Of a stretch of DNA of 64,000 bases, positions 17,180 to 26,385 are shown in pieces; position 1 is the stretch's first letter; each line of letters starts with the position of its first letter. Source of the DNA: Inquilinus sp. Marseille-Q2685 (GTDB lineage Bacteria; Pseudomonadota; Alphaproteobacteria; DSM-16000; Inquilinaceae). The stretch lies in contig NZ_CAKAKL010000005.1 of NCBI RefSeq assembly GCF_916619195.1, forward strand, positions 1 through 64,000, given 5' to 3'. The translations under genes were made by a program, and so were the position numbers. Under the pieces are notes generated by a model, which was given only the letters and a program-made list of their open reading frames with translations, was not told the DNA's origin and did no database searches.

Positions 17180-17955
17180 CGGTGCTGGCGATCCTGCAGG
17201 CGCGGATGTCCTCGTCGCGGCTGCCCGGCAAGGTGATGGCAGATCTGCTGGGCGAGCCGATGCTGGCGCGCCAGGTCGAGCGGCTGCGGCGCTGCCGGAG
17301 GCTCGACACGCTGCTGGTCGCGACCAGCACCGAGGCCGCCGACGACGCCCTGGTGGACCTCTGCGCCCGGATCGGCGTCGACTGCTTCCGCGGCAGCCTG
17401 GACGACGTGCTGGACCGCTTCCATGCCGCCGCTTCGGGCAGCGGCGCGGAGCAGATCGTGCGGCTGACCGCCGACTGCCCGCTGGCCGACCCGGATCTCA
17501 TCGACGCCCTGGTCGCGATGCATGTCGCCGGCGGCTACGACTATTCCTGCAACACGCTGACGCCGCGCTGGCCCGACGGGCTGGACGCCGAGGCGATGCG
17601 CGCCGAGGTGCTGGAGGCGGCGTGGCGCGAGGCGGCGCTGCCGTCCGAGCGCGAGCACGTCACCCGCTTCATCTACACCCGGCCGGAGCGGTTCCGCCTG
17701 GGCAGCCTGGTCGGCGAGACCGACCTGTCGGACCAGCGCTGGACCGTCGACACGCCGGAGGACCTGGCCCTGGTGCGAGCGGTCTACGCCGCGCTGTACC
17801 CGAAGAACCCGGCCTTCGGCACCGGGGACATCCTGCAGTTCCTGGCGGCGCATCCGGAGATCGCCGCGCTCAACCGCGTCCACCGGCGGAACGAGGGCCT
17901 GGAGCGCTCGCTCGCTCAGGACGCCGCCGCCCGACAAGACTTGGCCAGATCGTGA
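17176..17955 (+). CDS. SpsF/NeuA-type cytidylyltransferase
   Basis: 259 residues. The N-terminal nucleotide-binding signature is clear (LAILQARMSSSRLPGKVMAD), followed by GEPMLARQVERLRR, RGSLDDVLDRFHAAA, VRLTADCPLADPDLIDAL and EREHVTRFIY. This is the SpsF-like branch related to CMP-sialic acid and CMP-KDO synthetases, often annotated as glycosyltransferase family proteins. It would activate a sugar acid or similar sugar as a CMP derivative. The ATG at 17176 overlaps the preceding stop by ATGA. Confidence 0.85.
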   Translation: MTVLAILQARMSSSRLPGKVMADLLGEPMLARQVERLRRCRRLDTLLVATSTEAADDALVDLCARIGVDCFRGSLDDVLDRFHAAASGSGAEQIVRLTADCPLADPDLIDALVAMHVAGGYDYSCNTLTPRWPDGLDAEAMRAEVLEAAWREAALPSEREHVTRFIYTRPERFRLGSLVGETDLSDQRWTVDTPEDLALVRAVYAALYPKNPAFGTGDILQFLAAHPEIAALNRVHRRNEGLERSLAQDAAARQDLARS

Positions 17956-17963
17956 GGACCAAA

Positions 17964-19253
17964 GTGTCAGAACGCTATGCGGCATCCGAGGCGATGCTCG
18001 ACCGGGCCCGGCAGACCATCCCGCTGGGCGCCCAGACCTTCAGCAAGAGCATCACGCAGTATCCGCTCGGCGTGTCGCCCTATTTCGCCGCCCGCGGCCA
18101 GGGCAGCCGGCTGTGGGACGTCGACGGCAACGAGTACATCGATTTCATCAACGGCCTGGCCTCGGTGACGCTGGGCTACAACGACCCGGACGTGACTGCC
18201 GCGGTCAAGGCGCAGGTCGGGGACGGCACCATCTTCAGCCTGTCGAGCCCGCTGGAGGCCGAGGTGGCGGAGCGGTTGGTGGCGATCGTGCCTTCCGCCG
18301 AGATGGTGCGCTTCGGCAAGAACGGGTCGGACGCCACCGCCGGAGCGGTCCGCGTCGCCCGCGCCTATACCGGCCGCGACCATGTGCTGGTCTGCGGCTA
18401 TCACGGCTGGCAGGACTGGTATATCGGCGCCACCGCCCGGCACCGCGGCGTGCCGGAAGCGACCCGGGCGCTGACCCACACCTTCCCCTACAACGACCCG
18501 GCGGCGCTGGACCGGCTGCTGGACGAGCACGCCGGCCAGGTGGCCGCGATCGTGATGGAGCCGATGAACGTCGCCTTCCCGGCCGAAGGCTATCTGGAAG
18601 GGGTGCGCGAGCGGGCGACGAAGCACGGCGCCGTCCTGGTGTTCGACGAGACCATCACCGGCTTCCGCGTCGCCAATGGCGGGGCGCAGGAGCTGTTCGG
18701 CGTCATGCCGGACCTGACCACGCTGGGCAAGGGCATCGCCAACGGCTATCCGCTGTCGGCGGTGTGCGGCCGGCGCGACCTGATGATGGAGATGGAGGAG
18801 ATCTTCTTCTCCTTCACCATGGGCGGCGAGACGCTGTCGCTGGCCGCGGCCCGGGCGACGCTGGACAAGGTGGTGCGCGAGCCGGTGACCCGGCACATGG
18901 CCGAGCTGGGCACGAGCCTGCGCGACGGCACCGCGGCGCTGATCGAGCGGCACCGGCTGGGCGAGGTTCTGTCGCTGTCCGGCCACCCGTCCTGGACCTT
19001 CCTTCTGATCAAGGACCAGCCGGACGCCGGCGCCTTCGAGATCAAGACGCTGTGGCTGCAGGAGATCTTCGCCCGCGGCGTGCTGTCGCTCGGCAGCCAC
19101 AACATGAGCTATGCCCACAGCCCGGCCGATGTCGACCGCGTGCTGGCCGTCTATGACGAGGTCTTCGCCCTGCTCTCGGCCGCCATCGGCCAGCAGCGGG
19201 TGCGCGCCGAGCTGCGCTGCGAGCCGCTGGTGCCGCTGTTCCGGGTGCGTTGA
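17964..19253 (+). CDS. Class III PLP-dependent aminotransferase (glutamate-1-semialdehyde-aminomutase-like)
   Basis: 429 residues. Class III hallmarks are present: SRLWDVDGNEYIDFINGLAS, MVRFGKNGSDATAGAVRVAR, CGYHGWQDWYIG, VLVFDETITGFRVANGG and the PLP Lys in LTTLGKGIANGYPLSAV. It resembles HemL but lies with sugar genes, where such enzymes aminate keto sugars. GTG at 17964 is chosen because GAGG (17954-17957) precedes it; a GTG at 17952 overlaps the previous stop and is possible. It ends the four-gene operon. Confidence 0.88.
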   Translation: MSERYAASEAMLDRARQTIPLGAQTFSKSITQYPLGVSPYFAARGQGSRLWDVDGNEYIDFINGLASVTLGYNDPDVTAAVKAQVGDGTIFSLSSPLEAEVAERLVAIVPSAEMVRFGKNGSDATAGAVRVARAYTGRDHVLVCGYHGWQDWYIGATARHRGVPEATRALTHTFPYNDPAALDRLLDEHAGQVAAIVMEPMNVAFPAEGYLEGVRERATKHGAVLVFDETITGFRVANGGAQELFGVMPDLTTLGKGIANGYPLSAVCGRRDLMMEMEEIFFSFTMGGETLSLAAARATLDKVVREPVTRHMAELGTSLRDGTAALIERHRLGEVLSLSGHPSWTFLLIKDQPDAGAFEIKTLWLQEIFARGVLSLGSHNMSYAHSPADVDRVLAVYDEVFALLSAAIGQQRVRAELRCEPLVPLFRVR

Positions 19254-19415
19254 ACGGTCTGCTGAAAGGCCGTTCCGAACTCGCTCCGACGAGTCAGCTG
19301 GCGTGGTTTTCGAGAACCGGAGCGCAGCGGACAGGACGTCCGTGAGCGCCGGAAGCGGAGAAAACCGCGTCAGATGGCCGTCGGAGGTGAGTCTCGGGGC
19401 AGTCTTTCAAACGAA

Positions 19416-19455
19416 ACCACCCCGCCGGCCGGGATGTCCGGCCGCTCGGGGTGGT
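19416..19455. terminator. Stem-loop between convergent genes
   Basis: Arms ACCACCCCG (19416-19424) and CGGGGTGGT (19447-19455) pair, with an inner CCGGCC/GGCCG region. It is followed by CCCTTTC. It lies between the aminotransferase end and the PRC-barrel gene end and can serve both. Confidence 0.7.
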
Positions 19456-19496
19456 CCCTTTCGCCGCCCCTGCCGGCGGCGAATCAGCCGGGCGTG

Positions 19497-20033
19497 CTAG
19501 CCGCCCGAACCGGTGGTGCCGGTGGTGCCGCCCGTCGTGCCGGTGGCCGGCGCGGCCGGCGGCGGCTCCTCGGCCTTGCGGCCCTCGAAGGCGGGCAGCG
19601 CTTCCAGCTGCTCCTTGGTCATGGCGGTCTTCACGCCCTCGTCGGGCCGGGCGCCGATGGTCAGCTTGTCGAGCGGAATCGCCACGGATTTCGAGCCGAT
19701 GCCGAGGAAACCCCCGACATCGATGACCACGGCATCCACGGCCTTGCTGTCCTTGTCGACCAGCACGTCCGAGGTCTTGCCGATCGAATCGCCGTTGGCG
19801 TTGGTGACGCTGGCGCCGATCAGGTCCGAACCGAGGATATGCGTGTCCGGAAGCTGCTGCTGACCCTCCGGGACCGTGCTGCCCGGAGTCGCCGCCGAGG
19901 GGGCCGTCGTGGACGGGGCGGTCGTGGAGGGGGCTGTGGTGTCGGCGGGAGGCTGCTGGGTCGTCGTCTGCGCCATGGCCGGCAGGGCCAGCAGGGCGAC
20001 GGCGGAAGCAGCCGCCATCAGGGTCTTGCGCAT
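19497..20033 (-). CDS. Exported PRC-barrel domain protein
   Basis: 178 residues. Signal peptide MRKTLMAAASAVALLALPAM is followed by a Thr/Pro/Ala-rich stretch of TTAPS repeats and then a PRC-barrel (LIGASVTNANGDSIGKTSDV, LVDKDSKAVDAVVIDVGGFL, GIGSKSVAIPLDKL). The tail is Pro-rich and then Gly/Thr-rich. It should be periplasmic. Such proteins are frequent in alphaproteobacteria and have no settled role. AAAGGAGG ahead of the ATG at 20033 fixes the start. Confidence 0.85.
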   Translation of the reverse strand: MRKTLMAAASAVALLALPAMAQTTTQQPPADTTAPSTTAPSTTAPSAATPGSTVPEGQQQLPDTHILGSDLIGASVTNANGDSIGKTSDVLVDKDSKAVDAVVIDVGGFLGIGSKSVAIPLDKLTIGARPDEGVKTAMTKEQLEALPAFEGRKAEEPPPAAPATGTTGGTTGTTGSGG

Positions 20034-20112
20034 GATCGGTCCTCCTTTCGTCGAGGATCTCATGGAGATACCTGGGCAACAGGAGGTTCCGGGGCGCGGT
20101 TCCCCGAAACGA

Positions 20113-20141
20113 CGAAAGCCCGGCGAAGCGCCGGGCTTTCG
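20113..20141 (-). terminator. Terminator downstream of the DUF4167 gene
   Basis: A perfect 13-base-pair stem (CGAAAGCCCGGCG with CGCCGGGCTTTCG) closes a 3-base loop, 17 bases past the DUF4167 stop. It would end the ispG-prfA-prmC-DUF4167 transcript. Confidence 0.85.
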
Positions 20142-20157
20142 GTTCGGATCGGAAACC

Positions 20158-21291
20158 TTACTCGCCGCTCGACGGTTCGGTGGCGGGGGTCTCCTCCGCC
20201 GCCTTCACCTTGCGCGGCCGTCCGGGCCGGCGCTTCGGCGCGGGGGCCGGGGCCTCCTCCGCCGCCACGCCGGGCAGGCCCGGCTGCGCCGAGGCCTCGG
20301 GCTGGGGCGGCTGGGCGGGCGCCGGCGCCGGTGCGGCGGGCGCCGGCTGGTCCGACGGCGGCGCAGCCTCGGCCGGCGCGGCGGCCCGCGGCGGACGGCC
20401 ACGGCGCGGCCGGGCGATGATCGAGGCCGGCAGGGCGAGCTCGGTGTCGAGGCCGCTGTCCTCCTGGTCCCGCGGGTCCGCGCCGAAGCTGGCCGAAGAC
20501 GGGGCGAGATCGACCGGCGCCGGATCGAGCGGGCTCGGGATATGCGGCTGCGGCGCGTTCAGATCCGGTGCCGCGGGCGGCTGCGGCCGCTCGCTGCGGT
20601 AGTCCGGACGGCCTTCGCGCTGGCCGCCGAAGCGGTCGCCGCGCTGGCCCTGGTCGCGGTCGCGATTCTGGTCGCGGAAGCCCTGGTCGCGCGGCGGGCG
20701 GTTTTCGCGGAACCCCTGATCCCGGTCGCGGAAGCCCTGGTTCTGGCGATCGCCGTCGCCGCGGCCTTCGTACTCCCGGCGCGGCAGCCGGTCGCCGCCT
20801 TCGCCACGGCCCTCGAACTCCCGGCGCGGCCGGTCGCCGCCCTCACGCGGCTCGAAGTCGCGGCGCTGCTGCCGGTCGCCGCCGTCGTTGCGCGCCTCGA
20901 ATTCGCGGCGCTGCGGCGGCGGGCTGGTCAGCGGGTCGTAATCGGCATCGACGCCCGGCTGCTCGCGGCTGCTGTCCTGGCCGCCCTGCTGCTGGTGCGG
21001 CTGGCCGTAGGCCTCGTTCATGGCGTTGATGATGCGGACATAGTGCTCCGCATGCTGCTGGTAGTTCTCGGCCATGACGCGGTCGCCCGACGCCTGGGCG
21101 TCGCGCGCCAGCCCCATGTACTTGTCGTAGACCTGGAAGACGTTGCCGCGGATACGGATGTCCGGCCCGTTGCTGTCGATGGTCTGGTTGCGGTTGGGCA
21201 GCGCGTTCGGCCGGCGCTGCTGGCCGCCACCGCCGCCACCACCGCCGCCGTTCCTGCCGCGCGCACGCCGCGAATTCGGTCCTGGTCTCAT
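20158..21291 (-). CDS. DUF4167 protein, basic low-complexity
   Basis: 377 residues. The conserved DUF4167 domain is at the N-terminus: a poly-Gly run, then RRPNALPNRNQTIDSNGPDI, RIRGNVFQVYDKYMGLARDA and GDRVMAENYQQHAEHYVRII. The middle is a long disordered region of Arg/Asp/Gln/Gly repeats such as RDQGFRD. The C-terminus has two AT-hook-like motifs (PRRGRPPR and RRPGRPRK) in a Pro/Ala-rich tail. Nucleic-acid binding is plausible but unproven. In many alphaproteobacteria this gene follows prmC, as here. Confidence 0.9.
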   Translation of the reverse strand: MRPGPNSRRARGRNGGGGGGGGGQQRRPNALPNRNQTIDSNGPDIRIRGNVFQVYDKYMGLARDAQASGDRVMAENYQQHAEHYVRIINAMNEAYGQPHQQQGGQDSSREQPGVDADYDPLTSPPPQRREFEARNDGGDRQQRRDFEPREGGDRPRREFEGRGEGGDRLPRREYEGRGDGDRQNQGFRDRDQGFRENRPPRDQGFRDQNRDRDQGQRGDRFGGQREGRPDYRSERPQPPAAPDLNAPQPHIPSPLDPAPVDLAPSSASFGADPRDQEDSGLDTELALPASIIARPRRGRPPRAAAPAEAAPPSDQPAPAAPAPAPAQPPQPEASAQPGLPGVAAEEAPAPAPKRRPGRPRKVKAAEETPATEPSSGE

Positions 21292-21438
21292 CAGCCTTGC
21301 TTCTGCAGATCGCTGTTTCCGCGCTGCCGTCCCTCGCCGCCGCCTGACGCGACCGGGCCCAGCGTCATCGTCGCTTCCAGCGCCGGAATGGCGGCCGCCT
21401 CAAGCGGTCAAGCCCGGAAATGACGGAATAAAGGGACC

Positions 21439-22332
21439 CTAACGGCAATCCGCCGTCGGGCCAAATGCTTTTTTCACCACGACACAACGCGGTATGCCTG
21501 CCAGATCGGGCGGCGTGCCGACGATGTCAAGGCCCGCCGCACGGAACAGCCCCGCCACGTCCGCCGCCTGGCCGATGCCGAGCTCGACCACCGCCGTGCC
21601 GCCCCGCGCCAGCAGATCCGGCAACGCCGCGGCCAGGGCGCGATAGGCGTCGAGCCCGTCGGCACCGCCGGACAGGGCGAGAAGCGGCTCGTGCTCCCGC
21701 ACCTCGGGGTCCAGCGCCGCGATGTCGGCGTCCGGGATATAGGGCGGGTTGGACAGGACCAGGTCGAAGCGGCCGGCCAGCGCCGCCGCCCAGTCGCCGA
21801 CCAGGAAAGAGGCTCGATCCGCCAGGCCCAGGGCGCGCGCATTGTCCCGCGCCGTCCGCGCCGCGGCCTCGCTGCGGTCGACGCCGATGCCGAAGGCGGC
21901 GGCGCGTTCGTGCAGGACGGCGAGCAGCAGGCAGCCGGTGCCGGTGCCGAGGTCGAGCACGCGCAGCGGCCGGTCGGAGGGCGGCCGGTCCGGCACGGCG
22001 GCCAGCGCCGCCTCGACCAGCGTCTCGCTGTCCGGCCGCGGGTCCAGCGTCGCGGGGCCCAGCGCGAAATCGAGGCTCCAGAACTCGCGCCGCCCGAGGA
22101 TGCGCGACACCGGCTCGCGCGCTTCCCGGCGGGCCATGTAGCCGGCGTAGCGCGCGGCGGCCTCCGCCGGCATCGCCTCGGCCGCGCGCGACAGCAGCCC
22201 GGTGCGGTCGCAGCCCAAAGCGTGCATCAGCAGCAGCCGGGCGTCGGACAGGGCGCTGTCGATGCCGGCCGCAGCCAGCCGCGCCGTGCCGTCGCGCAGC
22301 GCCTCGGCGATTTTGGGCGCGCGGGGGGTCAT
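21439..22332 (-). CDS. prmC: Peptide chain release factor N5-glutamine methyltransferase
   Basis: 297 residues. The N-terminal helical domain (GIDSALSDARLLLMHALGCD, EPVSRILGRREFWSLDFAL) is followed by the SAM-binding motif LRVLDLGTGTGCLLLAVLHE and the glutamine-binding NPPY in DLVLSNPPYIP. It methylates the GGQ glutamine of release factors. The start at 22332 (MTPRAPKIAEALRDG) gives the normal family length; the in-frame extension upstream runs into the repeat at 22376-22587. It is 147 bases ahead of DUF4167. Confidence 0.95.
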   Translation of the reverse strand: MTPRAPKIAEALRDGTARLAAAGIDSALSDARLLLMHALGCDRTGLLSRAAEAMPAEAAARYAGYMARREAREPVSRILGRREFWSLDFALGPATLDPRPDSETLVEAALAAVPDRPPSDRPLRVLDLGTGTGCLLLAVLHERAAAFGIGVDRSEAAARTARDNARALGLADRASFLVGDWAAALAGRFDLVLSNPPYIPDADIAALDPEVREHEPLLALSGGADGLDAYRALAAALPDLLARGGTAVVELGIGQAADVAGLFRAAGLDIVGTPPDLAGIPRCVVVKKAFGPTADCR

Positions 22333-22375
22333 AGCCTGACCGTCCTCCGGCGAAGAGCGGTCACGAAGGTGGAAA

Positions 22376-22587
22376 CGCGTTGCCTCTCCCGCTTGCGGGA
22401 GAGGTCGGGCGTCCGCAGGACGACCGGGTGAGGGCCAAGCGGTGCCACCGCACCCGCAACCCTTTCCGGGCGAGTGCACGCGATCCGCCCCATCCTGAAG
22501 TGATCATCCCGGACTCGAGGCCGGCTGGCCCTCACCCGGAGCCGCTTCGCGTCTCCGACCTCTCCCGCAAGCGGGAGAGGCAACGCG
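22376..22587. repeat. Paired inverted REP-like element between prfA and prmC
   Basis: Two 33-base copies in opposite orientation lie at 22376-22408 and 22555-22587 and are perfect inverted repeats. Each is itself a hairpin around CTCTCCCGC/GCGGGAGAG. Just inside, GGGTGAGGGCC and GGCCCTCACCC also pair. About 145 bases lie between the 33-mers. The arrangement resembles a REP doublet (BIME) or a tiny non-autonomous element. It splits the prfA-prmC pair but contains no gene. Confidence 0.8.
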
Positions 22588-22627
22588 ATCGAGCGGTCGC
22601 GAAACGCCCCCGCGGGCAAGACGGAGA

Positions 22628-23707
<1,080 letters not shown>

Positions 23708-23788
23708 GGAAGGCTCAAATCAGGAGAACGGGCCGGTCGGTCGGATGATGATCCACCGAGGCCCGCTAGCGGCCGGACAGGCGCACGC

Positions 23789-24928
23789 TCATTCCGCGGC
23801 CTGGGCCGAGGCCGCCTCGGCAGCGGCGCGCTCGGCCTCGATCTGCCTGGCCTTGTCCTCGACCAGCGCGACCAGGTGGTCGACAATGCCCTCGTCCTTC
23901 AGCCGGTGGTCGGGCAGGCCGTTGATATAGACCTGGTGCGTGCCCTTGCCGCCGCCGGTGAAGCCGATATCGGTCATCGTCGCCTCGCCCGGGCCGTTGA
24001 CCACGCAGCCGATCACCGAGACGGTCATCGGCGTGGTGATGTGGGCCAGGCGCTGCTCCAGCACCTCGACGGTTTTGATCACGTCGAACTGCTGCCGGGC
24101 GCAGGACGGGCACGACACGATGTTGACGCCGCGGTGGCGCAGGCCCAGCGACTTCAGCAGGTCGAAGCCGACCTTGACCTCCTCCACCGGATCGGCGGAG
24201 AGCGAGACGCGCACCGTGTCGCCGATGCCGGACCACAGCAGCATGCCGAGGCCGATCGACGACTTCACCGTGCCGCTGCGCAGGCCGCCGGCCTCGGTGA
24301 CGCCGATGTGCAGCGGGTAGTCGCAGGCTTCGGCCAGCGCCTGGTAGGCGGCGACGGCCAGGAACACGTCCGACGCCTTGCACGAGATCTTGAAGTCGAA
24401 GAAGTCGTGGTCCTCGAGGATCCGGATGTGGTTCAGCGCCGATTCGACCATCGCCTCCGGGCAGGGCTCGCCGTACTTCTCCAAGAGCTCGCGCTCCAGC
24501 GAGCCGGCATTGACGCCGATCCGCATCGAGCAGCCATGGTCCTTGGCCGCCTTCACCACCTCGGCCACCCGCTCCTTCGAGCCGATGTTGCCGGGGTTGA
24601 TGCGCAGGCAGGCGGCGCCGTTCTGGGCCGCCTCGATGCCGCGCTTGTAGTGGAAATGGATGTCCGCGACGATCGGCACGGTCACTTCCGGCACGATGTG
24701 CTTCAAGGCCGCGCTCGATTCCTCGTCCGGGCAGGACACGCGGACGATGTCGGCGCCGGCGATCTCGAGCTGCCGGATCTGGTCGATCGTCGCCTGGATG
24801 TCCGTCGTCCGGGTGTTGGTCATCGACTGGACGGTGATCGGCGAATCGCCGCCGACCGGAACCTTGCCGACATGGATCAGGCGGGATTTCCGGCGTTGGA
24901 TCTGGCGATAGGCGCGGACGGCGCTCAT
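23789..24928 (-). CDS. ispG: 4-hydroxy-3-methylbut-2-enyl-diphosphate synthase (flavodoxin)
   Basis: 379 residues. It converts MEcPP to HMBPP in the MEP isoprenoid pathway. TIM-barrel signatures include [33 protein letters not shown] and [19 protein letters not shown]. The 4Fe-4S ligands lie in [13 protein letters not shown] and [11 protein letters not shown]. An Ala/Glu-rich helical tail follows the domain. It lies 109 bases after the RodZ-like gene on the same strand. Confidence 0.97.
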   Translation of the reverse strand: MSAVRAYRQIQRRKSRLIHVGKVPVGGDSPITVQSMTNTRTTDIQATIDQIRQLEIAGADIVRVSCPDEESSAALKHIVPEVTVPIVADIHFHYKRGIEAAQNGAACLRINPGNIGSKERVAEVVKAAKDHGCSMRIGVNAGSLERELLEKYGEPCPEAMVESALNHIRILEDHDFFDFKISCKASDVFLAVAAYQALAEACDYPLHIGVTEAGGLRSGTVKSSIGLGMLLWSGIGDTVRVSLSADPVEEVKVGFDLLKSLGLRHRGVNIVSCPSCARQQFDVIKTVEVLEQRLAHITTPMTVSVIGCVVNGPGEATMTDIGFTGGGKGTHQVYINGLPDHRLKDEGIVDHLVALVEDKARQIEAERAAAEAASAQAAE

Positions 24929-25037
24929 GACGGGACCTTGGGTGATGCGGCGTTCGTTGCGCGACAACATGGCCCTTTCGCGCCGATCCTGCAATCCGGC
25001 AGGGGGCATTGCGACCATGTGCGACGGAGGAGCCCGC

Positions 25038-26228
25038 TCAGTTTGCCGCCGCCCGGTCGCGCAGCTTCTGCGGGTCGAGCGCGACGTTGCGCACGACCTG
25101 GCCGGGACCGCCGAGCGACGCCACCGGCTGGCCATCGACCTCGACCTGCAGCCCGCCGGCATTGCCGGTGGTCAGGCGCTGGCCCTCCTGCGGCGGCACC
25201 GCGTAGGTCTCGCCCGCCGCCATCACCCGGGTCATCACCAGCCCGCCCTGGCGATCGCGGATCTGGACCCAGCTGTCGGCGCTGGCGCGCAGCATGATGC
25301 GGCTGTCGCCGGGACCCGGCACCTGCGGCGCCGGCGGCTCGTTCGCCAGGGCGGCGCCGAGCGGGCGGTCGGCCAGGGCCATGGCGGCCGGCAGCTGCGG
25401 CTGCGCCGCCGGCTGGGCCTGGGGCACCGCGACCTGCGGCGCGGCCGGGACGGCGGGCGGTGCCGGGATCGCCGCGGTCTGGGTGGGCGTGGTCTGGGCC
25501 GGCGCGGCCGGGGCCGCGACCGACGGCAGGGCCGGTGTGCCGGCGGGCGCGGTCGGGCCCGGCACGATCGGGCCCGCGGTCATGCGCTCGCCGGGGCCGG
25601 GTTCGGCCACGGGGGCGGCCGTCTGCAGGCTGGGGCCGCTGTTCGGGGCGGCGGGCTGCACCACCGGGCCGGGGTTCGGCTCGGTCTGCGGGGCGCCGTC
25701 GAGCAGCGCCGCGAAGCGCGCCGGCAGGGCCGCGATCTCGGCCGCCACGTCGCGGTTGGCCGAGGACAGGTAATACCAGCCGGCATAGGCCAGGCCGCCG
25801 ATCAGGACCGCGATCATCAGGATCGCGCCGCCCGGGACGCGGCTGCCTTCCGGCACCGGCGCCGGGAACACCAGGTCGGGCTTCTTCTCGACCGCGGCGG
25901 ATTCGCGCTTAAAGCGGGCCACCATCTGGTCGCCGTCGAAGCCGAGGAACTCGGCATAGGTGCGGACGAAGCCGATGGCGTAGACCGGACCGGGCAGGTC
26001 CTGGTTGCGGCCGTCCTCGATCGCCTGCAGCAGGCCGTGGCGGATGCGCAGCGCCGCAGCCACGTCGTAGAGGCTGTAGCCGGCGATCTCGCGCGCCTGC
26101 GCAAGGATGCGGCCGACCGGCGCGTTCATGTCGATCACGTGATCCACCGCCCCGGCATCGAGAGGGTTGTCTGGGGAGTCCGCGGCCTCGTGCACCACGG
26201 CGAGGTGTTTGCGATTGCTCTGGGCCAT
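25038..26228 (-). CDS. RodZ-like cytoskeletal membrane protein (HTH plus DUF4115)
   Basis: 396 residues. A cytoplasmic helix-turn-helix of the RodZ type lies at about residues 38-105 ([60 protein letters not shown]). One membrane helix follows at about 135-155 ([20 protein letters not shown]), then a long Pro/Ala periplasmic linker, and a DUF4115 domain at the end ([20 protein letters not shown]). RodZ couples MreB to the cell-wall elongation machinery; the family includes less-studied paralogues. It is next to ispG, a common arrangement. Confidence 0.85.
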   Translation of the reverse strand: MAQSNRKHLAVVHEAADSPDNPLDAGAVDHVIDMNAPVGRILAQAREIAGYSLYDVAAALRIRHGLLQAIEDGRNQDLPGPVYAIGFVRTYAEFLGFDGDQMVARFKRESAAVEKKPDLVFPAPVPEGSRVPGGAILMIAVLIGGLAYAGWYYLSSANRDVAAEIAALPARFAALLDGAPQTEPNPGPVVQPAAPNSGPSLQTAAPVAEPGPGERMTAGPIVPGPTAPAGTPALPSVAAPAAPAQTTPTQTAAIPAPPAVPAAPQVAVPQAQPAAQPQLPAAMALADRPLGAALANEPPAPQVPGPGDSRIMLRASADSWVQIRDRQGGLVMTRVMAAGETYAVPPQEGQRLTTGNAGGLQVEVDGQPVASLGGPGQVVRNVALDPQKLRDRAAAN

Positions 26229-26335
26229 ATCGTTCGAGCCGCTTTGTGCTGACCGAAAGTGTTACAGATGAAAGCCGGCACGCCGCCCTGTCATGATGTC
26301 GAGGCCCACTCCCCCACGACCGAGACGACTGTCTT

Positions 26336-26363
26336 TATTTAGACGATTCCGTCCGTACAGCAA
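26336..26363 (-). promoter_or_regulatory. Candidate promoter for the rodZ-like/ispG block
   Basis: Read on the minus strand: TTGCTG (26358-26363) and TAAATA (26336-26341) with a 16-base spacer. This AT-rich patch stands out in the GC-rich window and lies about 110 bases ahead of the RodZ-like start. It overlaps the terminator of ptsP. Confidence 0.5.
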
Positions 26364-26380
26364 AACGAATCCGAGATTCG
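26362..26380 (-). terminator. Short terminator after ptsP
   Basis: On the minus strand, CGAATC and GATTCG pair around three bases and are followed by TTTT. It starts 5 bases after the ptsP stop codon. The stem is only 6 base pairs, so termination may be partial. Confidence 0.55.
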
Positions 26381-26385
26381 CCACA

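Noticed and set aside
17964-19253. hemL, glutamate-1-semialdehyde aminomutase
   Set aside because: The fold matches, but the gene is embedded in a sugar-modification operon, and the sequence looks like the broader class III group.
20560-20930. CRISPR-like or tandem DNA repeat in the DUF4167 gene
   Set aside because: The repeats are coding, short, imperfect Arg/Asp/Gln-rich units without spacers.
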